Assembly: GCA_014305285.1 (NCBI GenBank)
Contig: JACRSG010000010.1
Span: forward strand, 1-64,000
Source of the DNA: Campylobacter jejuni
GTDB taxonomy: Bacteria > Campylobacterota > Campylobacteria > Campylobacterales > Campylobacteraceae
Length of the DNA: 64,000 nucleotides
Reading direction: 5' to 3'
The translations under genes were made by a program, and so were the position numbers. This document shows, in pieces, positions 28,045-36,508 of the stretch (its first letter is position 1; the number at the start of each line of letters is the position of its first letter). A model generated the notes under the pieces. That model was not told the origin of the DNA. It did no database searches and saw only the letters and a list, made by a program, of their open reading frames with translations.

Positions 28045-28755
28045 TTATTTAATAATAGTTGGAGTAGCACTAAGGCCTAATGAGCGATATTTTTCATATA
28101 AAGAAAAGACTTCTTTTAATTCCGTATCACTTACTTTTGGATAATTTTTGATATTTGCATCATAGTATTTGTTTAAAATTGCGATTTTTTCTTTATCATT
28201 TTTTGCTTTTTTTGCTTCTTTGTAGATTAGAGCAGATTTTTCAAAAGCAGATTTACCATGTACTGGAGTTAAAATATAATGAACTTGATAGTTTTTAAGT
28301 TCATTATCAATTTGAGCTAAATGTTCTCTACAATAAGGACATTCAGGATCCGAAAAAACATAAATTGCAGGTTTATTTTTATCTCCTAAAGCTATTACCA
28401 TGGTTTCTTTTTGTGCTACAGCTTTAGCATTTTTTGTAAAATTTTCTCTTGCTTCTTCAAATTTTTTCATTTCATACTCTTGAGCATAAGAAATTCTGGT
28501 TTTTAAGTCGATAAGATCAGGAGTGATAAGACTATCTTTTGTAAAAAGAATGTTTTCTTGTTTTTGTCCATTTAATTCAACACTTACAATAACACTTTCA
28601 AAACCTGTATTGCCAACCTTTTGACGATTTGATACGCTAACGGTAGCATTTGGAAATTGCGTTTTAATGCTTTTTGAATAAAAATCACTAATTTCTGAAT
28701 TACTTGCAGCAAACACAGATGTTGAACAGGCAAGAATTAAACTTAATTTTTTCAT
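28045..28755 (-). CDS. Periplasmic DsbC/DsbG-like thiol:disulfide interchange protein (Cj1380)
   Basis: A 236-residue protein with a signal peptide (MKKLSLILACSTSVFA), an N-terminal DsbC dimerisation-like region and a C-terminal thioredoxin fold. The active site is FSDPECPYC (CPYC, near residue 137-140), and the cis-proline loop is SATPTI at the very end. It probably isomerises or reduces disulfides in the periplasm. It ends just after the cis-Pro loop, so the last helix usual in DsbC is absent or very short. It precedes a lipoprotein gene. Confidence 0.88.
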   Translation of the reverse strand: MKKLSLILACSTSVFAASNSEISDFYSKSIKTQFPNATVSVSNRQKVGNTGFESVIVSVELNGQKQENILFTKDSLITPDLIDLKTRISYAQEYEMKKFEEARENFTKNAKAVAQKETMVIALGDKNKPAIYVFSDPECPYCREHLAQIDNELKNYQVHYILTPVHGKSAFEKSALIYKEAKKAKNDKEKIAILNKYYDANIKNYPKVSDTELKEVFSLYEKYRSLGLSATPTIIK

Positions 28756-28804
28756 AGTTTATAAATCCTTATAAATAAATTATGTTTAATTCTATAATGA
28801 TTTT

Positions 28805-28966
28805 CTAAATGTTTGTTAAAAATCTTTTTTCAGATTCTTTGCTTACTTGAGGAAATTTGTCTAAGTGTTTTAAATAAGCAATAGCATATTTTATTGAAAG
28901 ATTAAAATATTCTTTCATGCTTTGCACATGAAGAGTTTGATTTTTTAATAAATTTAAACATTGAAT
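28805..28966 (-). pseudogene. selB: 3' remnant of selB
   Basis: On the minus strand a frame reads CLNLLKNQTLHVQSM, then SIKYAIAYLKHLDKFPQVSK, and stops at 28805. This matches the last winged-helix domain of SelB, whose family motif is RKYAIxLLExLD followed by TRR. SelB is the elongation factor that delivers selenocysteinyl-tRNA. About 50 codons remain from a protein normally near 600. Upstream of it an in-frame stop and then a different, plus-strand gene remnant appear, so a deletion took most of selB and whatever lay before it (selA in reference strains). Confidence 0.75.
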
Positions 28967-28970
28967 TTAT

Positions 28971-30161
28971 AAAAATGATGTTTCAATTCCTTTGACCGAT
29001 GCTATTGAAATTTTAGATCAGGTAAACGATAAAGAAGCATTAATTTGTAATGATAAAAATCAAAAAGCACAAATTGATGCTCTGAGATTTATTTGTATCT
29101 TAAAAATTCTCAAGATGAAATTTTAGAGCAAAGTAAAAATTTTAACGCTTTATTTAGAATAAAGCAAAGAAGTGCAAAATCTTTTGATTTTAGTAGATAG
29201 CGATACTCAAACCGTAGAGTTTTAAAAGAACATGGATTTAGTAATTGCTTTAAGTAGCACAGAAATTTTAGCTGTTTTTGGAAGTGTGGGTGAGCATTGT
29301 GCAAAATGTGCTGAAATTTGTCATACTGTGGCGATTTTAAAGGATGATGAAAACAAACATTTAGAATTTTCTCAAGTGGATTGTTTGGTTGTGGCGGGTG
29401 TATTAGTGTGTGTCCTGGCGGATCACTTGATTATGCTCCTATGCCAGGAGAAAGTTTTTTATGCTTTGTGAGTTTTATAAAGATAAAAAATGTCTTTAGA
29501 AAATTTAAACTTTGCTTTATCAAAAGATGTTTTGCCCTTTATGATAGACCTTTCTTCTATACATTTTTTAACGCTTTTGCAAAATAGTGAGCAAATTTGG
29601 TTTTTTTATACGGATTTTATATCTGGTGGTAGCAATGAAGCTATTGTACCTTTAAACACTTTTTTGAAAGAAAATTTCAAAAAAAGCTATTTTTATTGCT
29701 AAAGATGAAAAAGAATTGTAAAATGTTTTAAAAGAGCAAGAATTCATATAAGATTTAAAATATGATTTTCATAATAACACCTTCCTAATACCTGTACGTT
29801 TTGTCTTTCTTGTATGGGTGCCTGTAATGTGGGAGCTTTAATCGCTGATACTAATAAAGAAAATAAATTGAATAGGTCTGTTAGTTAAGTTGTGCTCAAA
29901 AAGATACTTTAAAATTGCTTCGTAGTGGAATGGAGTTTAGTGCTTCTTATTTTGAATATCAAACTATGGCAAAAGATGAATTTTTCACTGTATAGAATGT
30001 GGCAAAGAATTTGCAATCAAAAAAGCCATAGAAAAATAGCCAATTTGATGAAACCTCAATTTGGCAACGATGAAAATAAAATCAAAACATTTTATTGTCG
30101 TGTAGATTGCAAGGTAAAAGTGATGATAAAAGCAATGTTTTGTGGGGCAAAATTAGATTAG
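28971..30161 (+). pseudogene. Shattered polyferredoxin gene (Cj1377c-like)
   Basis: The plus strand carries pieces of a 4Fe-4S protein in changing frames. DVSIPLTDAIEILDQV starts the recognisable part. A ferredoxin motif CFGCGGCISVCP (CxxCxxCxxxCP) can be rebuilt at about 29382-29418 only by crossing a one-base frameshift near 29385. Then come PGGSLDYAPMPGESF, a long piece from 29490 and a last piece with HCIECGKEFAIKK ending at 30161. Many stops separate them. The 5' end is missing at the deletion junction. The gene cannot make a working protein. Nothing else is coded in this 1.2-kb stretch. Confidence 0.85.
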
Positions 30162-31465
30162 ATCTGAAATTTGCCTTCTAATTCTTCTTTATTTGTAAGT
30201 TTGCTATCAAATTTAATAACAAGATTTTTAGAGTTTTTATAAATATCTACAACCCCTAAATTTTCACCAAAACTACTGAAATTTAAAGGCGTTTCTAAAG
30301 GCAGATAAAGGTTTTTAAAATCAGCTGGATTTTTTAAAAAAAATAATGCCACAAGCCAAATTAGAGCTAAAATCGCTAAAATAATGGCTAAAAGATTTAA
30401 AGCATCTAGATGTAAAAATATCCCTCCAATAATACCACCTATAAAACTTCCGCCATATCCAAAAGCATTAAATAACCCTAATGCTGCACCTTTTTCATGA
30501 ACTTTGCAAAATTTTGATGCACAACTTTGCATAATGGGCTCGTGTAAATTAAAACCTGTGAAAAAAATCACAACTGCTATGATAAAAAAATCCATAGAAT
30601 TACTAAGAGCAAAGAAAAGATAAGCAAGTATGAAAAAAACAATTCCTAAGAGTAGAATTTGTTTAGCCAAAGCTCTTTTTTCGCCTAAGCTTCCTGCAAA
30701 GCCCATAGCGATAAAACCTGCTACCATAGAAGCACTATAAACAATCCAAAGTTTATCAGAAGCAAAACCTAAATGTTTTACTAGAATAATGGGAATACTT
30801 AAAAATGCTATACTCATAAGCATTTTTTGCATGAAATTAGTAAGATTCATAAGGGCTAAATTTTTTTGTTTAATAAGATGAAAAAAAGGAGTTTTTTCAT
30901 TTTCATGAGTGATTTTATTTTCTTTGGGTACAACGGTATAAAGTAAAATTATACATAAAAGAGATAAAGCCGCACTAAGATCAAAAAGACTAGATAAGCC
31001 CCATTTTACAGTCATTAGGGGAGAAATTACCATAGAAGCTGCAAAACTAAGTCCTATAAAAGAACCCATTACCGCCATAGCTTTACCACGATTTTCTTCC
31101 GTGATAAAATCACTTATCATTGCCGTAGCCACAGCTCCAATAGCTCCTGCACCTTGAAGCATTCTTCCTAAAAGCATGGTGTAGATATTTTCTGCAAAAG
31201 AACAGATTAAAGAGCCTATTATAAAAATAATCAGTCCAATGAGCATGGTTTTTTTACGACCAATTTTATCGCTTAAAATCCCAAAAGGCATTTGTAAAAT
31301 CATTTGGGTTAAGGCATAAACACCAACTAAAAGTCCAACTAAAAATTCATTAGCACCTTCGAGCTTTAAAGCATAAAGACTCAAAACTGGCAAAACTATA
31401 AAAAGCCCAAAAAATCTTGTTCCAACTATGAAAGATAAGGGTAAGACATTGTTTAGCATTATCAA
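30158..31465 (-). CDS. cmeG: MFS multidrug efflux transporter CmeG
   Basis: A 435-residue major facilitator with twelve hydrophobic segments. Motif A is present as GILSDKIGRKKTMLIG between segments 2 and 3, and a long hydrophilic C terminus (from about residue 390) faces the cytoplasm. In C. jejuni this position is CmeG, which exports fluoroquinolones, dyes and other drugs and contributes to peroxide resistance. The stop overlaps the end of the ferredoxin pseudogene by 4 bases. Start could be residue 1 or 3 (MIML). Confidence 0.9.
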   Translation of the reverse strand: MIMLNNVLPLSFIVGTRFFGLFIVLPVLSLYALKLEGANEFLVGLLVGVYALTQMILQMPFGILSDKIGRKKTMLIGLIIFIIGSLICSFAENIYTMLLGRMLQGAGAIGAVATAMISDFITEENRGKAMAVMGSFIGLSFAASMVISPLMTVKWGLSSLFDLSAALSLLCIILLYTVVPKENKITHENEKTPFFHLIKQKNLALMNLTNFMQKMLMSIAFLSIPIILVKHLGFASDKLWIVYSASMVAGFIAMGFAGSLGEKRALAKQILLLGIVFFILAYLFFALSNSMDFFIIAVVIFFTGFNLHEPIMQSCASKFCKVHEKGAALGLFNAFGYGGSFIGGIIGGIFLHLDALNLLAIILAILALIWLVALFFLKNPADFKNLYLPLETPLNFSSFGENLGVVDIYKNSKNLVIKFDSKLTNKEELEGKFQI

Positions 31466-31624
31466 TTTCCTATTAAATTTGAAATTTAATTTAGGATAAT
31501 TTTACTATGAAATGGATTAAGCATTGATTAACATTGCTTTATCATTTGATATTTAAAAGCTATGTACAAGGATAAATTTTATAAAATAATATTTTTGTTT
31601 TGATATTATTTTGGAGCTTTTGTT

Positions 31625-32227
31625 ATGAAAATTATCTTAGCTACAAGCAATAAACATAAGGTTTTAGAACTTAAAAAAAATTTAAAAGATTTTGAAATTT
31701 ATGCTTTTGATGAAGTTTTAACGCCTTTTGAGATTGAAGAAAATGGAAAAACTTTTAAAGAAAATGCCTTGATTAAAGCAAGGGCAGTTTTTAATGCTTT
31801 AGATGAAAAGCAAAAAAAAGATTTTATCGCTTTAAGTGATGATAGTGGTATTTGTGTAGATATTTTAGAAGGAAATCCAGGAATTTATTCAGCTCGATTT
31901 AGTGGCAAGGGTGATGATAAAAGTAACCGCGATAAACTTGTAAGTGAAATGGTGAAAAAAGGTTTTAAGCAGAGCAGGGCACATTATGTTGCTGCTATTG
32001 CTATGGTGGGTTTGATGGGGGAATTTAGTACGCATGGAACGATTCATGGACAAGTGATAGATACAGAAAAAGGTCAAAATGGTTTTGGTTATGATAGTCT
32101 TTTTATTCCAAAGGGTTTTGATAAAACCTTAGCCCAGCTTAGTGTGGATAAGAAGAATAACATCTCTCATCGTTTTAAAGCCTTAGAGCTTGCAAAAATC
32201 ATTTTAAAGATTTTAAATAAGGGATAA
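31625..32227 (+). CDS. rdgB: dITP/XTP pyrophosphatase
   Basis: A 200-residue HAM1/RdgB protein. The substrate motif [12 protein letters not shown] is at the N terminus, and [11 protein letters not shown] carries the metal-binding Asp. The later [10 protein letters not shown] and ISHRFKAL motifs complete the active site. It removes non-canonical purine triphosphates. GGAGCTTTTGTT precedes the ATG. It is divergent from cmeG. Confidence 0.95.
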   Translation: MKIILATSNKHKVLELKKNLKDFEIYAFDEVLTPFEIEENGKTFKENALIKARAVFNALDEKQKKDFIALSDDSGICVDILEGNPGIYSARFSGKGDDKSNRDKLVSEMVKKGFKQSRAHYVAAIAMVGLMGEFSTHGTIHGQVIDTEKGQNGFGYDSLFIPKGFDKTLAQLSVDKKNNISHRFKALELAKIILKILNKG

Positions 32228-32229
32228 AA

Positions 32230-32310
32230 ATGAAAAATTTTTTAAAATATATAGCTATTATTGTTTTAATATATGCTCTTTATGTTGGTTTGGAAACTTG
32301 GCTTTCTTAG
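32230..32310 (+). CDS. Possible 26-residue membrane peptide after rdgB
   Basis: Two bases after the rdgB stop, ATG 32230 opens a 26-codon frame reading MKNFLKYIAIIVLIYALYVG and ending LETWLS. It is a single hydrophobic segment with a basic N terminus, the pattern of small membrane proteins. The sequence AAGGGA lies 8 bases before it. Its 3' half overlaps the end of the convergent RND exporter gene. Expression is not shown and chance is possible. Confidence 0.4.
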   Translation: MKNFLKYIAIIVLIYALYVGLETWLS

Positions 32311-34729
32311 AATAAAAAGTGATTAAAAAGCTTGGTAATAAGAACAAACTTCCACTTAAAAGCAAAATCATTACAAAAACGGTTAAAATTCCAAAATAAA
32401 TTGTTGGAATGAAATTACTACTCACCATAACACTAAAACCTAAAACTATGCTAATGGTAGTATAATAAAGTGCCGAACCTATACTAAGATGAGAAATCAT
32501 AATGGCTTTTTCTAGGCTTTTGTTTTTAATTTCTTCTCTAAAACGATAAATATAATGTATAGCATCATCAACACCTATACCTATAGCAATAGCAGCTATA
32601 GTGATACTCATCATATCTAAAGGAATGCCTAAAAGTCCCATAAGAGCAAAAACCACACTCAAAGGAATAATATTTACCAATATAGCTGCAATTGAAAATT
32701 TTAAATCTCTAAAAACAATGATAAAAAGTATGAAAATAGCTAAGATTACAAATATAAGCGTATCAAATTGCGATGAAAAAAGACTTTGGAGCATATTATT
32801 ATAAAGTACCATTATACCTGTGATTTGAACTTCTACTCCATCGTTTTTTAAAAGCTCATTAAGCTGTTTTTTAAGTTCTATTAAAAATTCATTACGTCTT
32901 AAATTCGGATCAGAGTCAACAATACGCATGCTAAATCTTAACTCGTTATTTTCTATGCTTATAAAAGGTGAAAGTAAGTCTTGCTTAAATTTAGTAGGCA
33001 AATTTTCATTTAAAAATGCAAGGGCAAAATCATCTAGATCTTTTCCATCGTTGATATTTTTCCCTAAGGTTAAAAGGCTATTAAGACTTAAAACCGAACC
33101 TACAAATTCTTTATTTTCTAAAAATTCATGCACTTTTTTTGTAATACGTGTTTTTTTGGAGTCAAACCAATAAGTTTCTTGTGTGGCTAAATTTTCAAAT
33201 TCACTTTCAAAACTATCAAGGGTATCGCTCGTATTTTGATCGTTTTTGTTATTTGGAAAACGAATGATCACTTCTAAAGGTAAGGTTCCACCTAGATTTT
33301 TATCAATAACCAAAAGTCCTTTTTTAATTTCACTACCATCTTTGAAATAATTTACAAAAGAATTTTCAACTCTGAGTTTGGAAATGCCTATTAAAGCTAA
33401 GATTATAGCAAGAACCGAAATTCCATAAATTATGCGACGCTTTTTAGGATTAAGAGCAGTTTTAGCACAAAAGGCTAAAAGATTAAATTTAAACTCTTTT
33501 TTATGATAATTTTTTGGTTTTAAAAGAACTAAGATACTTGCTAAAAATAAATAACTAAAGATAAGAGCTAAACCTATACCTATACTCATCGTAATGCCAA
33601 GTTTTATGATAGGTTCGATATTTGAAAGGATTAAAGAAAAAAATCCTATCATAGTTGTAACAATAGCATAAAGGCTAGGATTTGCTTTGGCTAGTAAGGT
33701 TTCAAGCACTATGCGCTCAACTTTAGCTTTGGGATGATTTTGGGTACTTTCGATAAAGTGTGTGATCAAATGAACAATTACACTTAAGGTGATAATTAAA
33801 ACTAAAGCAACGTAATTTGATGAAATAACTGTGATTTGAAAATTTAAAAGTGCAAAAACTCCACTGGATGCACTTAAGCTTATGAAACAAATGAAAAGAG
33901 GTAAAAAAACAAAGCGCCATGAACGGAAAAAATAATAAAGTGCAAGTCCTAGTAAAAATACAAGAGAAACGCCATAAAGTACAAGATCAGATTTTATATA
34001 AGTTATCATATCATCAGCGATCATACTCACGCCACCAAGGTAGAGCGTATCTTTATTTTTTTCATAATTTCGAACTATGCTTTTAATAGTATCTAAGTTT
34101 TGTTTCGTGATAACTTTTTGCTTGTCTTGATGTTCTTTTATGGCAAGACGAATTTGATCTTTTTCTTTTTCATTGATAGCAAGATCGCGTTTTTCTACAA
34201 GATCATTATAAACCGTATCAGGCTTTAAGTAAATAATAAGCCCTGTTACTTTTCCATCTTTTGAGATGATATTATTTTTATAAAAAGGACTGTTTAAAAT
34301 TTCATTTTGGGCTTTTGTGTGGTTTATATCTTGACTTTCTATATTTGGGATATTTTTTAAAAGTTCTTTTAAATCCGTATTTTGCGAACTTTGAAGTAAA
34401 GGAGCATTGATGATGCTAAAAACGCGTTCTACTAAAGGGACTTTTTCTAATTCTTCGTGAAGTTTTTTTAATTTAGCTAAATTTTCACTTGAAAAAGGTT
34501 TTTCATCGTAGGGTTTGAAGGCTAAAAGTAGAAAATTATCACTTTTATAATGTTTTGAAATTTCTCTAAAAGTTTTTAAATCTGCATCATCTTCTAAAAG
34601 CAAGCTTTCAGCACTTGCATCTACGCTAAGCTTAAAAGCAAAAAAGCTTAAAAATAGGCATATAAACAAAGTTCCAAAAAAAGTACTTTTTGGACGAGAA
34701 ATAAAAAACTTTAAAAGCTTTGCAAACAT
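32258..34729 (-). CDS. RND superfamily exporter, HpnN/MmpL type (Cj1373)
   Basis: An 823-residue RND protein with two repeats of six membrane segments and two large periplasmic loops (about residues 40-230 and 460-630). The charged motif in the second half, GIGVDDAIHYIYRF, matches HpnN/patched-like exporters of lipids. No membrane-fusion or outer-membrane channel gene is adjacent; instead mlaC overlaps its start by one base and mlaA lies before that. This supports a role in lipid movement between membranes, as inference. Confidence 0.9.
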   Translation of the reverse strand: MFAKLLKFFISRPKSTFFGTLFICLFLSFFAFKLSVDASAESLLLEDDADLKTFREISKHYKSDNFLLLAFKPYDEKPFSSENLAKLKKLHEELEKVPLVERVFSIINAPLLQSSQNTDLKELLKNIPNIESQDINHTKAQNEILNSPFYKNNIISKDGKVTGLIIYLKPDTVYNDLVEKRDLAINEKEKDQIRLAIKEHQDKQKVITKQNLDTIKSIVRNYEKNKDTLYLGGVSMIADDMITYIKSDLVLYGVSLVFLLGLALYYFFRSWRFVFLPLFICFISLSASSGVFALLNFQITVISSNYVALVLIITLSVIVHLITHFIESTQNHPKAKVERIVLETLLAKANPSLYAIVTTMIGFFSLILSNIEPIIKLGITMSIGIGLALIFSYLFLASILVLLKPKNYHKKEFKFNLLAFCAKTALNPKKRRIIYGISVLAIILALIGISKLRVENSFVNYFKDGSEIKKGLLVIDKNLGGTLPLEVIIRFPNNKNDQNTSDTLDSFESEFENLATQETYWFDSKKTRITKKVHEFLENKEFVGSVLSLNSLLTLGKNINDGKDLDDFALAFLNENLPTKFKQDLLSPFISIENNELRFSMRIVDSDPNLRRNEFLIELKKQLNELLKNDGVEVQITGIMVLYNNMLQSLFSSQFDTLIFVILAIFILFIIVFRDLKFSIAAILVNIIPLSVVFALMGLLGIPLDMMSITIAAIAIGIGVDDAIHYIYRFREEIKNKSLEKAIMISHLSIGSALYYTTISIVLGFSVMVSSNFIPTIYFGILTVFVMILLLSGSLFLLPSFLITFYSKKAKFPNQHKEHILKQ

Positions 34730-35298
34730 TATTCTATAATAATACTTTCAAGTTTTTGAAGTAGGGCATCAAAGCCTTCGCTAGCTAAAATATCTCCAAA
34801 TTGTGATCTATAAGTTTGTACTATACTAATGCCTAAAACATCTACATCATAAATAAGCCAGTTGTTATTATCATTGTAAAATTTGAAAATGATATTTTTT
34901 TCTTCTCCATCTACTACCATAGAAGTGGTTAAGAAATAGCGTTTTTCATTTTTTAACTCACCATTTTTAACTTTTAAAACCTGATCTTTATAAAGACTGA
35001 GTTTATCGGTAAAACTTTTTTTAAGACTTGCTTCAAAGGCTGTGGTAAATTTTTCTTGTTCTTTTGAATTTAATTTAGGATAATTTTTTGAAAGACTAAG
35101 TTTTGCCATGAGTTTATAATCTATTATGCTATCAAAAAGTTTAAAAATTCCATCAGCAGCTTGTTTTTTGTCTTCTTTGCTATCTTGTAAAAGTTTTAAG
35201 CTTGCATCAATGTTTTTTTGCATAGTGCTAGAAATTTCATCTAGTTGTAAGGCAAAAGCATTAAGTAATAAAACTAAAATGAAGTATATTTTTTTCAT
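34729..35298 (-). CDS. mlaC: MlaC/Ttg2D-type periplasmic phospholipid carrier (Cj1372)
   Basis: A 189-residue MlaC family protein with a signal peptide (MKKIYFILVLLLNAFA) and the fold hallmarks KLSLSKNYPKLNSKEQEKF and VVDGEEKNIIFKFYNDNNNW, then IYDVDVLGISIVQTYRSQF. MlaC carries phospholipid between the outer membrane MlaA complex and an inner membrane partner. It follows mlaA by 9 bases and overlaps the RND exporter gene. Confidence 0.92.
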   Translation of the reverse strand: MKKIYFILVLLLNAFALQLDEISSTMQKNIDASLKLLQDSKEDKKQAADGIFKLFDSIIDYKLMAKLSLSKNYPKLNSKEQEKFTTAFEASLKKSFTDKLSLYKDQVLKVKNGELKNEKRYFLTTSMVVDGEEKNIIFKFYNDNNNWLIYDVDVLGISIVQTYRSQFGDILASEGFDALLQKLESIIIE

Positions 35299-35307
35299 TA
35301 TTTTCCT

Positions 35308-36006
35308 TTATTTACTAAGTTCATTGCGTCTTTGTTCGTAAGCATCACGCAAGAATGGATATAAATTAGGTGTGTTGTGATAAATTTCATCAATTTCATC
35401 AAGCTTAAAGCTAAGTTCATTGCCAAATCCATAAGCACTTATGGTTATGCTTGCCCAAGTAGGATCAATGTAAGCGGTTGGACTTGCATACCAAGCTGCA
35501 GGTAAGGCAAGAGTATCTCTAAGATTACTAGGACCAAGTATAGGTAAGACAATATGAAAACCGCTTCCTATACCCCAGTGAGCTAAAACGGTTCCTAAAT
35601 CTGCGGGATGTTTTTTAAGACCCATTTTTGATGCCACATCCATAAGTCCACCAAAACCCATAATGGTATTGGCGGTAAATCTTTTAAATTCTTCTCCTAC
35701 TTCTTCAAATTTAAACTGCAAAATATTAGCTACAAAACGCAAAGGAGCAAGCAAGTTATCAAAGAAATTTCTTACTCCTGATCTTATAAAATCAGGAGTG
35801 ATAGCGTTATAACCCTTAAGTATAGGACGCAAACCATAATCATACAAAGCCACATTAAAACTTGTCATAGCTTTGTTATATCCTGAAAGTGGATCGTTTA
35901 CTTGATAGTTTTGGTATTCTTGTTCAAAATCATCTAAATTTTGTTCTTTAGCAAAAGTAAAAATAGTAAAAAAAATTAAAATCAAAGGTATAAATTTTAT
36001 TTTCAA
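35308..36006 (-). CDS. mlaA: MlaA/VacJ outer-membrane lipid asymmetry protein (Cj1371)
   Basis: A 232-residue VacJ/MlaA protein. NDPLSGYNKAMTSFNVALYD near residue 37 and LPILGPSNLRDTLALPAAW are family hallmarks. It removes misplaced phospholipid from the outer leaflet. The signal peptide (FIPLILIFFTIFTFAKEQ) has no lipobox Cys, unlike the E. coli protein, which is a lipoprotein. It is followed directly by mlaC and the RND exporter. Confidence 0.93.
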   Translation of the reverse strand: MKIKFIPLILIFFTIFTFAKEQNLDDFEQEYQNYQVNDPLSGYNKAMTSFNVALYDYGLRPILKGYNAITPDFIRSGVRNFFDNLLAPLRFVANILQFKFEEVGEEFKRFTANTIMGFGGLMDVASKMGLKKHPADLGTVLAHWGIGSGFHIVLPILGPSNLRDTLALPAAWYASPTAYIDPTWASITISAYGFGNELSFKLDEIDEIYHNTPNLYPFLRDAYEQRRNELSK

Positions 36007-36051
36007 ATAAAAACTCCTAAAAAATTTTAAAAATAAAATTATAGCAAATTT

Positions 36052-36495
36052 TTAATCAATATTTATATCCCAGTAAAAATCCACCCATTCAGTAGCTTCT
36101 TTTACTTTAAAATCAGGTTCTAAAAGAGCAGTTTTTTTATAAAAAATTGTTGCGACTTTAAGTTTGATATGAGGAAATTTTTCAAGCAAAACTTTTTTTA
36201 TTTCTGCTAAACTTTCTCCACTATCTACTATATCATCAATGAGTAGAATTTTTTTGTGCTTACTTAGATCAGGAATGTTAAAAATTTTAATAGTATCAAG
36301 TTTTTTTGTATCATCATAATGAATTGAGTTTAAAGCAAAAAGCTGACGCGTTTTTAAGGCTACTGCTAAAGAGTGTCCTAAGCTCATCCCTCCTCTTGCT
36401 ATAGCTAAAAGTGCATCGGGATTAAAATCTTTTTTAATTTCTTTAGCAAGAATTTTTACATCTTCTTTAAATTCTTCATAGGAGTAAAATATCAT
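36052..36495 (-). CDS. Purine phosphoribosyltransferase (Cj1370)
   Basis: A 147-residue type I phosphoribosyltransferase. The PRPP loop is KILLIDDIVDSGESLAEI, and ARGGMSLGHSLAVAL is the N-terminal PRTase loop. The C-terminal EWVDFYWDI resembles the substrate hood of xanthine-guanine enzymes (Gpt). It lies 13 bases after a purine permease gene, so uptake and salvage are linked. Xanthine/guanine/hypoxanthine preference is not resolved. Confidence 0.9.
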   Translation of the reverse strand: MIFYSYEEFKEDVKILAKEIKKDFNPDALLAIARGGMSLGHSLAVALKTRQLFALNSIHYDDTKKLDTIKIFNIPDLSKHKKILLIDDIVDSGESLAEIKKVLLEKFPHIKLKVATIFYKKTALLEPDFKVKEATEWVDFYWDINID

Positions 36496-36508
36496 TACAT
36501 ATCCTTAT

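Noticed and set aside
29232-30161. Several 60-80 codon plus-strand frames that could be listed as small genes
   Set aside because: They are pieces of one decayed ferredoxin gene in different frames; conserved motifs only appear when frames are joined.
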